From positions 11,642,632 to 11,706,631 of the forward strand of contig NC_087377.1 in assembly GCF_963675165.1 (NCBI RefSeq): 64,000 nt of DNA, written 5' to 3'. The notes under the pieces were generated by a model. That model did not search any database, was not told where the DNA came from, and saw nothing but the letters and a program-made list of their open reading frames with translations. Shown piece by piece: positions 46,286 to 58,431 of the stretch. The translations under genes and the position numbers were made by a program. Source of the DNA: Halichondria panicea. Taxonomy: Eukaryota; Porifera; Demospongiae; Suberitida; Halichondriidae. Every line of letters starts with the position of its first letter. The stretch's first letter is position 1.

Positions 46286-46603
46286 GTAGTGATGCAACAT
46301 GCCATTATACAGAGCACTGAATTGCTTTAATCTAGTATAACAGATAAGAGTATTGTGCATGGATAGAGTATATACGTGCGCACAATCCCTTCTATAAGTA
46401 ATACCAGAAGTTGATCTGCATGTGTTTCGCCTCCAGACCAACCTCCAGGCCAACCTAGCGGGAAATGTTATTACTATCATTCACAGCTCCCCATGCACTG
46501 GGACTCTTAGTCCTGTGCTGAGCATCCATGCCTATAGTGTGTGCATCTAGAATCGTTGTGTATGTCACCAAGAGCTTGGAAGCTTTCAAAGGCAGTTTCT
46601 TGA

Positions 46604-46897
46604 TAGCCTCGAGACCAGGCCGTTCGTTGTCTGAAAGAACGCCTTGTCAAGTTCTAATGTAGACTTGTCTAATTGTTCCAGGGATTTTTTGTACCGATAA
46701 TTGCCCGCAACAACCATTATACTTACCCGTGAATATCATTATGATGTGTGCAGCTAGCTATAGTATTGTTGTGTTTGCAGTTTCCGCAATCATGTTCACA
46801 ACTACTCAAGCCTATACCATTTGCTGATTCAGCTAAACGAGTTCTACATTGGAACTTGACCAGGCGTTCTTTCAACGAACAGCCTGTCACGAGGCTA
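46604..46897. mobile_element. TAGCCTCG-terminal MITE, 294 bp, 9-bp duplication
   Basis: The left end is tagcctcgagaccaggccgt and the right end cagcctgtcacgaggcta, with about 55 bp of imperfect inverted repeat (gaaagaacgccttgtcaagt against acttgaccaggcgttctttc). Flanks gtttcttga (46595-46603) and gttttttga (46898-46906) match at 8 of 9 positions. Confidence 0.8.
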
Positions 46898-47435
46898 GTT
46901 TTTTGAGTGTTGTATTATCGTTTCAGCTCTATATATTTAGTGGCTTTGTGTATACCTTCTACAAGGAGAGGCTGTGACTACAGTACAACATATTAATGAT
47001 TATCTCTTTCTTAAAGCTGGGCATTGTATGTAGGTAAAATCAAAGCCACTAATTGGTTATAGGTTGGTAAGTAATTTGCCTTATAATTGGTAGTAAGCTG
47101 GTTTTGAAGCAGCCCATTTAGTAAGTTATATCAAGGATTAAAATTAATGTATATAGGCACATGTCTCTTTGTATTGTGACTGTTCCACTAGCCATTGGTT
47201 AATACATGGAGCTCAGTAGTCAGTTTATAGCAGTACTATAGCTAGAAGCATGGGCTGGAGGAACTTAAAAAAAATTGTTGTCAGAAACACAGATCGTCAA
47301 TGCTATTTACATTGCGTTTCCCACCCTAGTAGATATATAAGAAGGGAAGAGGGATGGGAAACGACTATGGTTTAGGCTAGCATCTATACACTTCAAGCAG
47401 CACATTTATAATCAATGTACTTCATTGTTGTATAG

Positions 47436-48462
47436 GTTGTGGTATTATTTGTTGCTACAGTTACAGGTCAGGTGGTTGACATCGCTTCAAATTTAGACGC
47501 AGCCGGTCGTAACTTTTCCTGCACTGGTGAAGTTGTCACATACACTTGTAGCGCTCAAGGAACCACCCTGTTTGTACAGTTTCCACCATTAATAAATCAG
47601 CAAGCATTCATTAGCAGTGATCCTGTTCCTGATGTTCAGATATTCCCTACTGCTCTGAATGTTATTCTGACCCTGACAAGTGGAATGCCCAATTTTACTG
47701 CAAACCTGCAAATCAGAGTGACAAGTGATCCACAGCAGATGAATTTTTCTTGTTCTACGGACATTTATGGCCCTCAGAACGATTTTGTACTACCACTACT
47801 TCATGAAGGTAAGTTGTCATACCGTATATAGCGGGTAATTTTTGTTGGTGCAAATTTCGAAATATTTCGTATTCTAAATATTTGTACAGCTCAGAATAGT
47901 GACATAGAACATTATTGCGTAATTTTCAGATTAATGCACAAATTACGAAAATGTCCACCATACAAAAATAACCCGCTATAATAGGTAATTTTTATCCTTT
48001 CATATACAGCACAAATTGAACCACCTCTCACTATGACATTCTCTGGAGACACGACAGTATCATGGATCCCTCCTTTGAATCCCCAGTTTGACATTAATTA
48101 TTATATTGTGAGAATGTACGTGGATGGAGTGTTGTACACGACTAGGAGCTCTCGTGATAATGGTCTGGACGTTAAGTTACCATCTGGAGAAATCACTGCT
48201 GATGTTCGTACTGTTAGCACTTGTGGCAGTGTTAGCGCTGCACAACAGTCAGTGGGATCAGTCTCAGGAGGATATGCAAATGGATCAGTCTCCATGTCTA
48301 TACCCAGTTCACAAAATTGTACGTAATAGTTAGCGCTGAATCAATGCACTCATTTCTTGTATGGTAAAAATATATGCTCTCTCTGTAGCTGGCTTTTTGG
48401 TTCGCACACTAATTGTTGTTTTCATCACATCATCGCTGTTATCATATAGCACTGGCTATTGA
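47436..48462 (+). CDS. Short Ig-like plus FN3 surface protein (paralogue of the 9600 gene); first exon unresolved
   Basis: Exons 47436-47808 (end of signal peptide VVLFVATVTG, then Ig-like with FSCTGEVVTYTC and FSCSTD), 48010-48318 (FN3-like, VSWIPPLNPQFDINYYIV) and 48389-48462 (SGFLVRTLIVVFITSSLLSY, then stop) are open and joined in phase 1. The layout copies the gene at 9600, whose 15-nt first exon is in phase 0. Here the matching tiny exon is uncertain; an ATG at 47367-47369 followed by GT is a candidate, with a 66-bp intron. The hydrophobic C-terminus without a tail suggests a GPI or simple membrane anchor. A MITE lies in the second intron. An AATAAA follows the stop. Confidence 0.68.
47822..47983. 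repeat. CCGTATAGCGGGTAATTT-family MITE in an intron
   Basis: Ends ccgtatatagcgggtaattt and aaaataacccgctata. Subfamily with 12709-12877. It lies wholly between the exons ending 47808 and starting 48010. Confidence 0.65.
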
Positions 48463-48473
48463 CCAATTGGGAG

Positions 48474-48479
48474 AATAAA
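48474..48479 (+). terminator. Polyadenylation signal AATAAA
   Basis: 12 nt after the stop codon at 48462; close, but the only candidate nearby. Confidence 0.5.
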
Positions 48480-50718
48480 AAGGTACCGGTACTAACGGAT
48501 TTGTAAATGGAATTTGTTTTGGGTGATAGTTTTTAATTAGGTTGCTGTGTTTTTCTCACTGTAGATTTGAAGAGACTCTAAAATAACATTTTAGTTAACA
48601 TGTATAAAATACAGTTTGTAATATCAAAATTGGTCGTTTAGTGTCTATAAACTGTTGTTTAAACTAGAGTAATTAATAATTTAACGTATCATTGATTCGG
48701 GGTAGGAGCACCAGGTATACGCCATGGTTAATAGAGAAAATTAACATTCTTGTTTTGCGTTCTTGACCTTTGCACCGTACTTTTCATACTATAGGAAGGT
48801 TTGTCACACTGACCAGGTGAGTGCAGCTAAGCTTAATATGTGAAACATCAAACAGGACCTTCAGAGAAAGGGGACACTTAATTAATATGGACAGTGTTTC
48901 TGTGTCAAAAATGTCCTGTAAAATCTCTAAGGATAACCTTGATCTGTAGATCTGTCATAAATATTATTACCTCGTGGCTGGGCAGTGTGGGTAGGTGTGG
49001 TTGTCTGTCCTCTAGGGGGTGGACCAGGAACTCCCTCGTAGCCATGACATACACACCTAGGAGAAAGGAGTTAAGTAAAGAGTGGATAAATGTCTCAATG
49101 CTTGATACAGACTGTGACTCAGCAATTTACACAAATCTATATAATTATTATGCCTCGGTGCGCATGCGCAAGTGAGGTATACGGTAGTGTATATAGTGTG
49201 TTTGTGTGTCTATCCATCTGTGTAGACTGCTACAGCTGCTCAACGATGAATCAAGTGCAAGTAAGAGTTTCTATAGGCTTCTAGTCATGTTTACTTGGAT
49301 TTTAATTCGTGGATTTGCAAAATACTGCTTCGTTCTCGAGTTATGCCTACTTGGAATGCCATTGCAGCCTTTTCAGAAGAGCACGTAGCCAAACTTGTGT
49401 TTATCGAGTGTTGCTACTCTACTTAGTAGTTAGCTCTGCACTAGAACGCTAACTATGGTAGCTGCAAGAGTGAAAAGAGAGCTGCAAGGCTCTGCTAATG
49501 CATGCCATTAACTTTAGACTTGAACTTTTGGCTATTGATCGTTTTTAACAACAATCATGGTACGTGGATTATTACACACTCTTTGAGTTTGCATGCAAAA
49601 ATGTTCATCATAATGTCAGAGTGCATGTATACAAGCTTTTAGTAGCTTTATGTTATGTAGCTTTGGCATCTCCACCGAGGCATCAGCACCTGCGGTGCTT
49701 TCATTGTATATAGTATTATACATGCAGTGTACGAGATAGCTGGCTGCTTGCATGCATGTGATGAGATAGCTGCATGCAGCACATTATTGAACTGTACCTC
49801 TAAGATGGCCGATGAGTGGGCGGCTGTGCTAAGTCTTTACGTTATGAAATGGCTCTTAGTGTAAAAATCTCAGAGGTACGTACGGTCAATCAACGATATG
49901 ACATTATTTATAAGTAAAACTCTGCCTTGGCACCACAAAAATACGCCTTTTCATAAGTGGCAAAAAAATTGCGCAAGTTTCCGCTTTTTATTTTTAGGAT
50001 GACCGAGGTGACACTTAACTTATGGTGGCAGCGTAATTAGATACATCAACCTACGACAGCTGGTTTCTACGTAAGTTTTATATATACTCACCACAGTGCC
50101 AGACACATTTAATCTATCTCAGGATCTTCCTTTTTCTTGCATGTGTCACAGCCATGCAGCCATAAGTCAGTAAGTTCCTTCTTTCTAGTTCAGCAATCAA
50201 TTAATGCCTATGCGGCTTTAATTCGAGGAACTTTACTATAGCACTAGATCTACATGGATGATGGATCCCTGCAGGCTTGCTGTAGTGCTATAGTCCACTC
50301 CCAGCATATCAGTGAGTGATGTGTATCACCAAAAGTTCATGGTATGACCTACCGCTGTATACTCTGCACTTTGTCTGCATAGACTAAAAACATTATAGCT
50401 TTACGCTTTACTGCCTCGGTGAGGTTCGTTCATGGTTAAACTGTCGCCTTGTTTATAATTACGTATGTAAAGTTAATATAAATATAACTACTTTTACAAC
50501 ACTCTAGTTGTAAGACATATGAGATTTTTGGATTATATAAATGTCTGGTTTAGCGCTCTAGTTCTGGACTGTCTATATATAGTAGTCGACTAGATATTGA
50601 AAGTGTCTAGACTATAAATTATGTTGTTATAATGATCTTTATCTATTGTTCTAGTTTAATCTGCACACCAGCAGTCAATTAATCAGTTTAGCATTATTTA
50701 TTAGATGCAGCAATTGCA
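48480..50718. other. Intergenic, repeats only
   Basis: It includes the inverted copy of the CA-run element at 49140-49505. No gene is seen. Confidence 0.45.
49140..49505 (+). repeat. Interspersed element (inverted copy at 42500-42940)
   Basis: It reads gcctcggtgcgcatgcgcaa, tgaggtatacggtagtgt and then a short TG-rich run, followed by the reverse of the blocks listed for 42500-42940. Confidence 0.7.
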
Positions 50719-52582
50719 ATGCAGCTACAAACAGTTATTATTTGCAGCACCCAGCTGTTCGTACTGGCTGCTGGTGAGTGTTGCATGTGTGCATGTGGCT
50801 AGCTAGCTATATAAAACTTGAGCTATATACATTTACATTTTGGCAGCCACTCTGACATCCACTCCCACTGTGGCCTGTCCTGGTGACACTGTCACCTTCA
50901 CCTGCACTCTGCCTGGTAGTCTCATACGATGGAAAGTCACTCCTCCAAAAGTTCAAGGACCTTCGTTTAGATTGACTTTAATATTCACCGGTAGTGGAAA
51001 TGTCGCTGTGACTGAGGGTAATCCAGCATTCCGTGGTGTTCTCACTGATTCCAGTAGAGGAATGCTCACTGCCACTCTCACCTCACTGTCTGAGGCCTCC
51101 ATTGTAGAAGGTACTATGGCGTTGTGTGAGGGAGCAAGCTCACAAGAGGGTCCTCTCACTATCACTGTGGCTGGTGAGTGACTGATGGAGTGCATACATG
51201 CATGTACACATGCACTGTCAGTTTATCAATACAATCATGCACAGATTCACCCTCCCCTCCACTGAATCCAAGGGTGTCCTCCTCAGCCCAAAATCAACTC
51301 AGCTCCTCTAATATCAATCTGGAGTGGGACCTTCCCTCCTCTACTGGTGGTGTGTCTGTCAGCTATGTCCTCACCATCTCTCCAACACCTCTCTCCGGGT
51401 CACCAGTCACCGTGGAGACCACCTCAGCACAGATAACTGTCTCCTACAACACTCCCTACAATGTGACAATAAGAGCTGTCAACTGTGCTGGAATGAGTGA
51501 TGATGATGTGATGATTATGATTCTTCCTATTGGTTAGTTTCTATTATAGCTGATCTCTTAGTGTATAATATTGTTTGCTGCAGTTACCTGCCCCTCCAAC
51601 CCAACACCTGCGAACAGAGTTACCATCAATAGTGCTCCGCCACTGCCTGCACTAGTATAGGATCAACACTGAGCTTCACTTGCAATGGAGAGACAGTACC
51701 AGCAACCTGTGAGAATGATGGACGGTGGTCACCTGATCCTACCCGTTACGTCTGTCCCTCGGGTAAATTAATGGTAAATCACTGTCATGAATGTTACTAT
51801 ATAGCCCCTCCTCTCAGATGTCACCTGTGGCTTTCCTGTCGCACCTTCCAGAGGCAGTGTGGACGTTAAGGATCGGACATCACCCTTTTCGATAAACTCA
51901 GTGGTAAACTTATATTGTGACAAAGGACTATTCCTAGCTGGTGATATGTCCAGTACGTGTGAAAATGTGGGTGGAGTGGGAACTTGGAAGCCGGACACGA
52001 ACATCACATGCAGAGATATGCCTGGTGAGAATGCCATTGGCTAAACTTTTTGTGTGTATTATACATCTAATTTACGTTTCACCGCAGTCAACTGCTCTCT
52101 ACCCAAAAAGCCATCCAACGGAACTATAGTGAACTATGAGAGTTTGAATGAGACAGTGTCGGAGGGAACAGTGCTGACTTACCAGTGTGACAATGGACTC
52201 TCACTGACTGGACCCAACACCATCACTTGCACTAATGCTGGTGTCTGGAGTACTGAGCCTGAGGCAATCGTGTGTGTACTTGAATGTGAGTAGCGCATTT
52301 GTTAACGGTTGATTTCCTATCAATTTGTTTACCTTCTCCATAGATTATATTTCCGCCACCTTATCCACTGGTGCTGCTATCGTTATAAGTGTGATCATCA
52401 CTTTCATTGTGACTCTAGTCACTGGGTTCCTCACTGGACTCTTAGTGATGCACCTTTGCTCCCGTAAGAAGGCAGCTGAAGGACAAGCTAACGTAGGACC
52501 CACTGTACCAGCTGGTCCTGTTTATGAGGAGGTGTCACCCAAAATGGAAATTGAGCTATATAGTAACCATGCAAGCATATGA
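50719..52582 (+). CDS. Ig-FN3-CCP3-TM receptor, complete layout with a 1-nt deletion in CCP1
   Basis: Exons: 50719-50773 (signal peptide MQLQTVIICSTQLFVLAA), 50847-51173 (Ig-like), 51245-51532 (FN3), 51584-51762 (CCP1), 51818-52024 (CCP2), 52088-52285 (CCP3) and 52344-52582 (TM plus tail). All phases are 1. CCP1 is 179 nt, one short. The frame changes at about 51649-51650; before it reads ITC-type CCP start and after it STLSFTCNGE. In the raw frame, TAG at about 51658 ends the protein. If that base is a sequence error the protein would be 497 aa. The TM helix and SRKK stop-transfer match the 1785 gene. The tail keeps GPVYEEVSP but ends ...YSNHASI, because a small insertion shifts the last codons away from the N-x-A-Y-G end of the paralogue. 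The start is the in-frame ATG whose exon matches the 55-nt exon of the 1785 gene. Confidence 0.75.
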
Positions 52583-52954
52583 ACCAGTGTATACGTAGGA
52601 CTTTGAAAGTTTAACAGTGTCTGCATAATAATTTATAGCTTATCAGTTGTACATGCATAATTATAGCCAAGGTTTTATATAATAGCAACTTTATTCAATC
52701 ATCGTGTCTGTTGTTTTATAAACGATTATAATATTAACACTTGAGAACTGAATGTAAACAGTAGCACAAATCAATGTATACATCTCAACCATCACAACAA
52801 TCATGACAATGCCTGTGTCAGCAACAATTATATGCAGTTATCGTTCTGTTAAAATGTGTTCAGGAATATAATAATAATAATTATGTTTGTTGCCCAGTGA
52901 TTTGGCAGATCAAAGCAATCCAGTGCTCAATATATTATGGCATGGTGCATCACT

Positions 52955-53287
52955 ACCATAGCAACTATATATATTGCACTGCATTATATGGCATAATGCA
53001 CTGGGATTATATGCACTTGCACTGTGTGTAAATGCAGTAGATCTCTGTAAGAGATATCCATTTGGGACTTATGCCCCACCATCCCACCCAATAATTCATT
53101 TGGTCCCTTTTATTGGCTACTACTTTTAAAAGTGGTAAGAAAACCTACTATGGAATTCAGCAAAACTAATGAATACACTAAATTCCTTCAAAACACATGT
53201 CTTTTATTTACGATTTATATGACCAGTCAGACGAGTTTAACGTCATTGGGCAACATGTTGCACTCTGCATGGCTGGGCAATAATTAT
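52955..53287. repeat. Interspersed element (inverted copy at 45948-46285)
   Basis: Runs from tatattgcactgcattatat to cattgggcaacatgttgcac, the reverse of the 45948 copy with about one change every ten bases. Confidence 0.65.
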
Positions 53288-55231
53288 ATACAGCACCACA
53301 TGCAGTCAAAAGAGTATAATTAACATGAATGTTAAATGTCTCCATGCATATGCTGATGATTGCAGCAAGGGTATAGAACACACACTCATGCATGCATGCA
53401 CAGATCTAGAACACAGTACATTGGGTACAAAGCTAAGTAACTTCTAGCCAGTTCTAGGTCGATTGTTCTGGATCGTTACAGTTCCAGTGAATTATACTAT
53501 ATCAGGGGGCATGTGATTCATATACGGATGGTCCCAGAGCCACTTTGTAGACTTCTGTATGCATGACCACCATGCACATTACCACCATACTATACCAAAT
53601 TATATTACCTTTATCCCATACCCCACTGCATGCACCATAAACTTCTAGTACACAGTAACAAGTATACATTACACACCATAATTATTAGTTACAATCTTTA
53701 CTTTAACATGCAGGAAAATTGGAACTTTAAAACAACTCTATACACGGTAAACACAACAAGCACACCGATAACAATATGTAATGCCAATACTGACAATAAA
53801 CTATAGGTACTATAAATTATATTAGCACTTATAGCTGGAGTATTGCTGACTCAGCACTTTACAACCCTCATAAAGAAACAGTGTAGCTCCGCTTTGCAGG
53901 GTTGCCTGATTCTGGGAATTTCTCCACTCTATACTGCATTCTATCTAGATTGTACTCAGCTTGTGTCAGTTAGCTCTAGCTGTGTAGTTTGGCAAAAACG
54001 GGCCGGGATCGGTACGTTCTGGCGCAAATCAAAAAATTAAAGTTATCACTGCTCGGACTGGAAGCGACTTGGCCTATCCACCAAGTTTTCGCTGGATAAT
54101 AGTCCCATGGCCATCTGTTAGTGTGTGTAATTAGTTTGAATCAGTCTTGTTTTGTTCGTGCGTTACACGCCCTTTTACCTGATGCACTTTGTTGTCTGAC
54201 GGAGTTCGGCGACTTACTCTATCTGCTGCTCCACAGCAGTGTGAGTTCTCAAGATAAATGCCAGTAATTTGGACCCCATGCCAGTTATTGGGGATATGTT
54301 GTTGCTGCTTGAAAGAGAACTCAGTATACATGTCTACAGTTCCAGTGTGGAAACAGGATGACATTGTTGCATGGTCATGGTCCTAAAATACTCACATTTC
54401 TTAGCAAGAAGACTGCTGTAACTTCACTATATATATAAACTATTAGCTAATGTCATGTGTGCATGCACAGTTCAGATTCAGTCTGCTGCAGTTCACTGTT
54501 GTCTCTCACTCACTGTCGTGTGACGACAGCAGTCCACTTGCATTTTCCAACATTTACAATAATTATTAAATTATTAAATGTTAATTTGTGGTAGTTAATC
54601 TATTCCCAAAGACCATGGCTATACATGTATGTACTGATTCATGCAGTTCATCATAATTATTTGAGTATAATAATATATTTGAAGTCATTATATTAAACAC
54701 ATTTGGGGTAACGTAACCTTATTATGGTATAATTATATATAACCTCCGAATAGCGGACAAAACCCCCTGCACCAACTTATCCGTTATTCGGAGGTTCCAC
54801 TGTATATAAATGCCATGATTGAAGTGTGAACCACATGCATACATGATAACTACATACATAATTATATTGGTGTATAAATCTTCAAAATATCTTCCCAAGT
54901 GGAAGCTCTGAGTGATCATCAAGATTAGATTTCCATAGGTCAACCGTCCCGGATTAGTGGAGGCTCTATGTGTCCCGCCGGCCTATATAAATTAAATTAT
55001 ATATACCTGAAATGTCCTGGATTTATAGGCCATGCAGAGAAGCAGGAAACTCATGAAATCAATACATTTGGAGCCATCTTAGTAGCAGCTGTTGTATAAT
55101 TATGGAGCTATTTTGCCAAACTACAAAGAAGCATGGATAAAAAGATTATGAGCTTGAATATTGTGTAAAACTGCATATGCTACATGATCTGAGGCTAAAA
55201 GGATGCACGTCGGCAATGAATTACCTCGTGA

Positions 55232-55284
55232 CCAGGCAATTCATTGCCTACAACCAAAATTATTGTAGGCAATGAATTGCCTGG
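55232..55284. repeat. Perfect hairpin, 22-bp arms and 9-nt loop
   Basis: ccaggcaattcattgcctac (plus aa) pairs perfectly with ttgtaggcaatgaattgcctgg. Further copies of ggcaatgaatt lie just outside, so a nested inverted-repeat history is likely. Small-RNA precursor size. Confidence 0.8.
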
Positions 55285-55575
55285 AAGTTGCCTGGTGCAT
55301 GTTATAATATTGTATGGTGGCCTTAAAGTGTAGATACTGGCACTGCTATATATGAGTTTCCCGTGATTATGCCTGCATGCATACAATAAGTAAAAATTAA
55401 TGTTCAGCATGATATCATGTGTGTATATTAGCAATAAGTTTAGTAGCTTTCTATTTATGTTAATATGTATAGCTTTGACACGTACATGTTGAGGCATCAG
55501 CACTCGCAGGCAGTACGTGCTTTCATTACAAAAGTTCTCAGCAAATATTTAATCTTTTATTCCTTCACAATCACT

Positions 55576-56697
55576 TCAACTGATGTATATTTCCATGAGC
55601 TGAAGTCCAATATTAGTGTGTATGCTGGGATTATAGAAGCACATTCGTAGCTCAATGTCATCAGTAGTTGGAGTTGATAGAGTTTTCGTAAACCACGGAG
55701 GATTGTTATTATTGTAACATGTGTTAAGGCTAGATTGACCATCCTACAACGCATTATCGGGATGCAAACGAAACGGGTTTACATTATAGTTATTAGATGT
55801 GGCCACACTATCACAAAAGTAGTCATTTCCGACAAATGGAGGTGAACCAAAAGTGTTCCCCTCATCACAAGGACAGCGCACGTGAGCGTCAGTATCACCA
55901 CTGGTTCCATTAAAATGACCACTAGCAAACGTCCAGATATGTGTGCGTGGAGATTGTCCATGCGTGACACTGAGTCCATCGACATATGCAACATCGATAG
56001 TATTCCTACCTGCAGAATGGTATCCAGCGAATGCGTAGTTGTGTCCAAACCGATAACCTATTGCTCTCCCACATACTTACCTGTATTGAATACCACCCAC
56101 TGGAAACATGACAGATGAGCAAAGGCCAGCAGACAATTGTGTACGACCACATGATCTTATCGAATAGTCTGTCAGTTGAAGTCCTTGAGGGCATTGTGTT
56201 GGTTGGGATTGGTCATATTAATGTAGGCCACTCTCGCCCATCCTGGTCCACCGCAAGTGTCAGAAGCACTTGGTGGGTCTGTGGTCATTGCTGTTGGTTT
56301 GCTGGTAGCAGCAGTTGTTGCTTCGATGGTTGATGTGGCTGCTGTTGGCATGCACGTACTTGGCACCGATGCACTTGCATTTCCTTCAGCATCTGTACTG
56401 TCTAGTTAAGAGAGACAGATTATTGTAGTTACATGCGTGGATAGCACACAAACTCTTTGAGCTTTTTACTGTGAGCATAATTGTTACTTACGTACCCTGT
56501 AATCTGTCGGCAATAGTTTCCAGTGCTTTACGAATGTGTTCCAGCTCTGATAGATATTCAAGTGATTCTCTAATCTTTGTCAGCTCTGTCTCGGTTCCAC
56601 TGGAGCAGGTTTGGCTCCTAACACAGCAGGTGCTCGGTTGGTTCCAGGCTGATCCCAGACCAAGGAGGCAGCAAAATATTAGGAGTACAAAAGACAT
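55576..56697 (-). pseudogene. Pseudogene of a secreted protein: signal peptide, coiled region, Thr-rich linker, GW(A/T)RVAYxNMT domain
   Basis: Exon 1 (56496-56697, minus) reads MSFVLLIFCCLLGLGSAW and then a charged helical stretch (ELTKIRESLEYLSELEHIRK). Exon 2 (55576-56401) starts with a Ser/Thr-rich linker and then CGGPGWARVAYINMTNPNQ. The domain continues (LTDYSIRSCGR, VMFPVGGIQY, VCGRAIGYRFGHNYAF, RTHIWTFASG, RCPCDEG, FVGNDYFCDS, NPPWFTKTL, TTDDIELRMCF). To follow it one must cross a 1-nt deletion at about 56195-56200, a TAA near 56082-56088 and a TAG near 55750 (ALxDGQ, where W is likely). Three independent lesions make it a pseudogene. Proteins with this domain pattern occur in sponges and cnidarians as far as I recall; function unknown. 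Confidence 0.72.
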
Positions 56698-57646
56698 AGC
56701 TAGTATAATTATAGTCTCCACGGGAATAATTGAGTAGTGTCGTAAGTGTGGTGATAATCAGTCGGATACGGTTTGCTGTATAGCTGTGCAATTTATCAGA
56801 GATTGAAGAGAGAGGGATATGAAACTTGATGACGTGTACATACAATCCGTGTTGCCCAAAATGGGCGTGGTACATTGTCTTTACTGCAAGTTCTATGTAA
56901 AATCATGTAAAATACTTTGTGGAACTGTATCTCTGGACTTGCTGCTACATATAGAACAAAGTTGATATTAAATGCAAGAGTGGACCTTTGGGAAGTGCAA
57001 CAGCTCCTCAGCTAAAAGCCAAGAGACAGCTTGTTCTATCACTTCAACTTTTTTGACCTCTTGTACTTGTCCTGGAGCACAATTTTGCTAAATTGTACAC
57101 TAAAAATCGATTATATATACTTTCAGCATCAGAGCAATCTAGCCTTTGAGACAGGCACCAGTACATAGAATACATAGCTAACATTAAAACTCATCACTGA
57201 ACCATCTTATGAAAACCAACTTGCTTTCTGCTACAGTCCCACAAAGGCTAGTATAGCCAATAAACCAGGGAATCTGGCGTTCTGGATTTTATTGCCACCA
57301 AATATATTTTAAAACAATCTGTGGCTAGTCAATTATATGATCATAATACTTCAAGTGAGTCATCCAGCTTCCCATGGGGCTGTTTTGTTTTATTTACAAA
57401 TTAAACCGCCATTTTTATAGCAGCGCGGAGTGCCTAAACTTTTTACTCTGTTTTACATTGAGCACATAAGCTCATGTGATCTAGTTTCATATCCCCTTCT
57501 CTTCAATCTTTGAATTTATAGACTTAATTTTCACTTTGAAACACCCACATGTAACATGACACGTAGAGGTAATACACAGGACAATTCAAATTAAGATTTT
57601 TGTAAAGTCTCCATGGGAATAGGTGAGTAGTGTCATACGTGTGGTG

Positions 57647-58116
57647 CAGTGGCGGATCCAGAGGAGGGTCCATGGGGTCCCTTGACCCCCCTTTTGAAGT
57701 TAACTTTAGAAGGCTTAATGACACCAGCTAGCTATTTATCAGTTTTTTAGCTATTGTAATTTGATTCAATGATTGTACCTGTTGTTTTGATGTATCAACT
57801 GCCAAAGGAGTGTTCAGGTTAGCCTAGGCTAGAGCTAGTTAGCTGTTTGTGGCAGCTAGCTAGCTCTACGCAAGTCTATTATGGGACTTCCCCTGACTGA
57901 GTATGGGATTTTCCCTAGTCACGTGTGACCGGTAGCTAGCTCTACGCAAGTCTATTATGGGACTTCCCCTGGCTGAGGTATGGGATTTTCCCTAGTCACG
58001 TGTGACCGGAAGTGGGAGTAACCCCAAAAATTCACGCTGTGCGCGACTTTTAAAAAACTCACGCTGCGTGCTCATTAGTTTGGAACCCCCTTTCATTTTT
58101 TTTGGATCCGCCACTG
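57647..58116. mobile_element. hAT-like MITE, CAGTGGCGGATCCAG ends, 5-bp duplication
   Basis: Ends cagtggcggatccag and ttggatccgccactg. Flanks are tggtg on both sides (57642-57646, 58117-58121). The empty site is readable in the paralogous flank at 56748-56756 (gtgtggtgataa). It contains the 77-bp tandem duplication. Confidence 0.8.
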
Positions 58117-58147
58117 TGGTGATAATCAGTCGGATACGGTTTGCTGT

Positions 58148-58431
58148 CAGGGGTGGATCCAGGATTCTTGATAGGGGGAGCTAAAAATATTTTACTAAAA
58201 AAAAAGGTTGTCTGTTTTTCAAGCACAACGTGTTTCCTGCATGACTCATCAATAATTGTTCATGCTCAGTAATAAACTGGGTGCATGTGGCAATGATAAT
58301 GTGACCGTATCTACGTGCTATCCAGTGCATGCAGTGAGTTGATAGCTAGCTCTAGATTCTATTTTTCAGGCTTGTCATCAAGGCCAGGGGGTGCTCAAGC
58401 CCCCAAAGCTCCCCCACTGGATCTGCCACTG
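58148..58431. mobile_element. hAT-like MITE, CAGGGGTGGATCCAGG ends, 5-bp duplication
   Basis: Ends caggggtggatccagg and actggatctgccactg. Flanks gctgt at 58143-58147 and 58432-58436. The empty site is in the paralogous flank at 56773-56784 (tgctgtatagctg). Confidence 0.8.

Larger units (their letters stand above)
52583..55575. other. Intergenic, repeats only
   Basis: It holds the inverted element at 52955, an accgtt-type inverted repeat at 54741-54797 (cctccgaatagcgg against ccgttattcggagg), and the hairpin at 55232. The block atcagggggcatgtgattca at 53504 recurs at 61883. No gene is seen. Confidence 0.45.
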
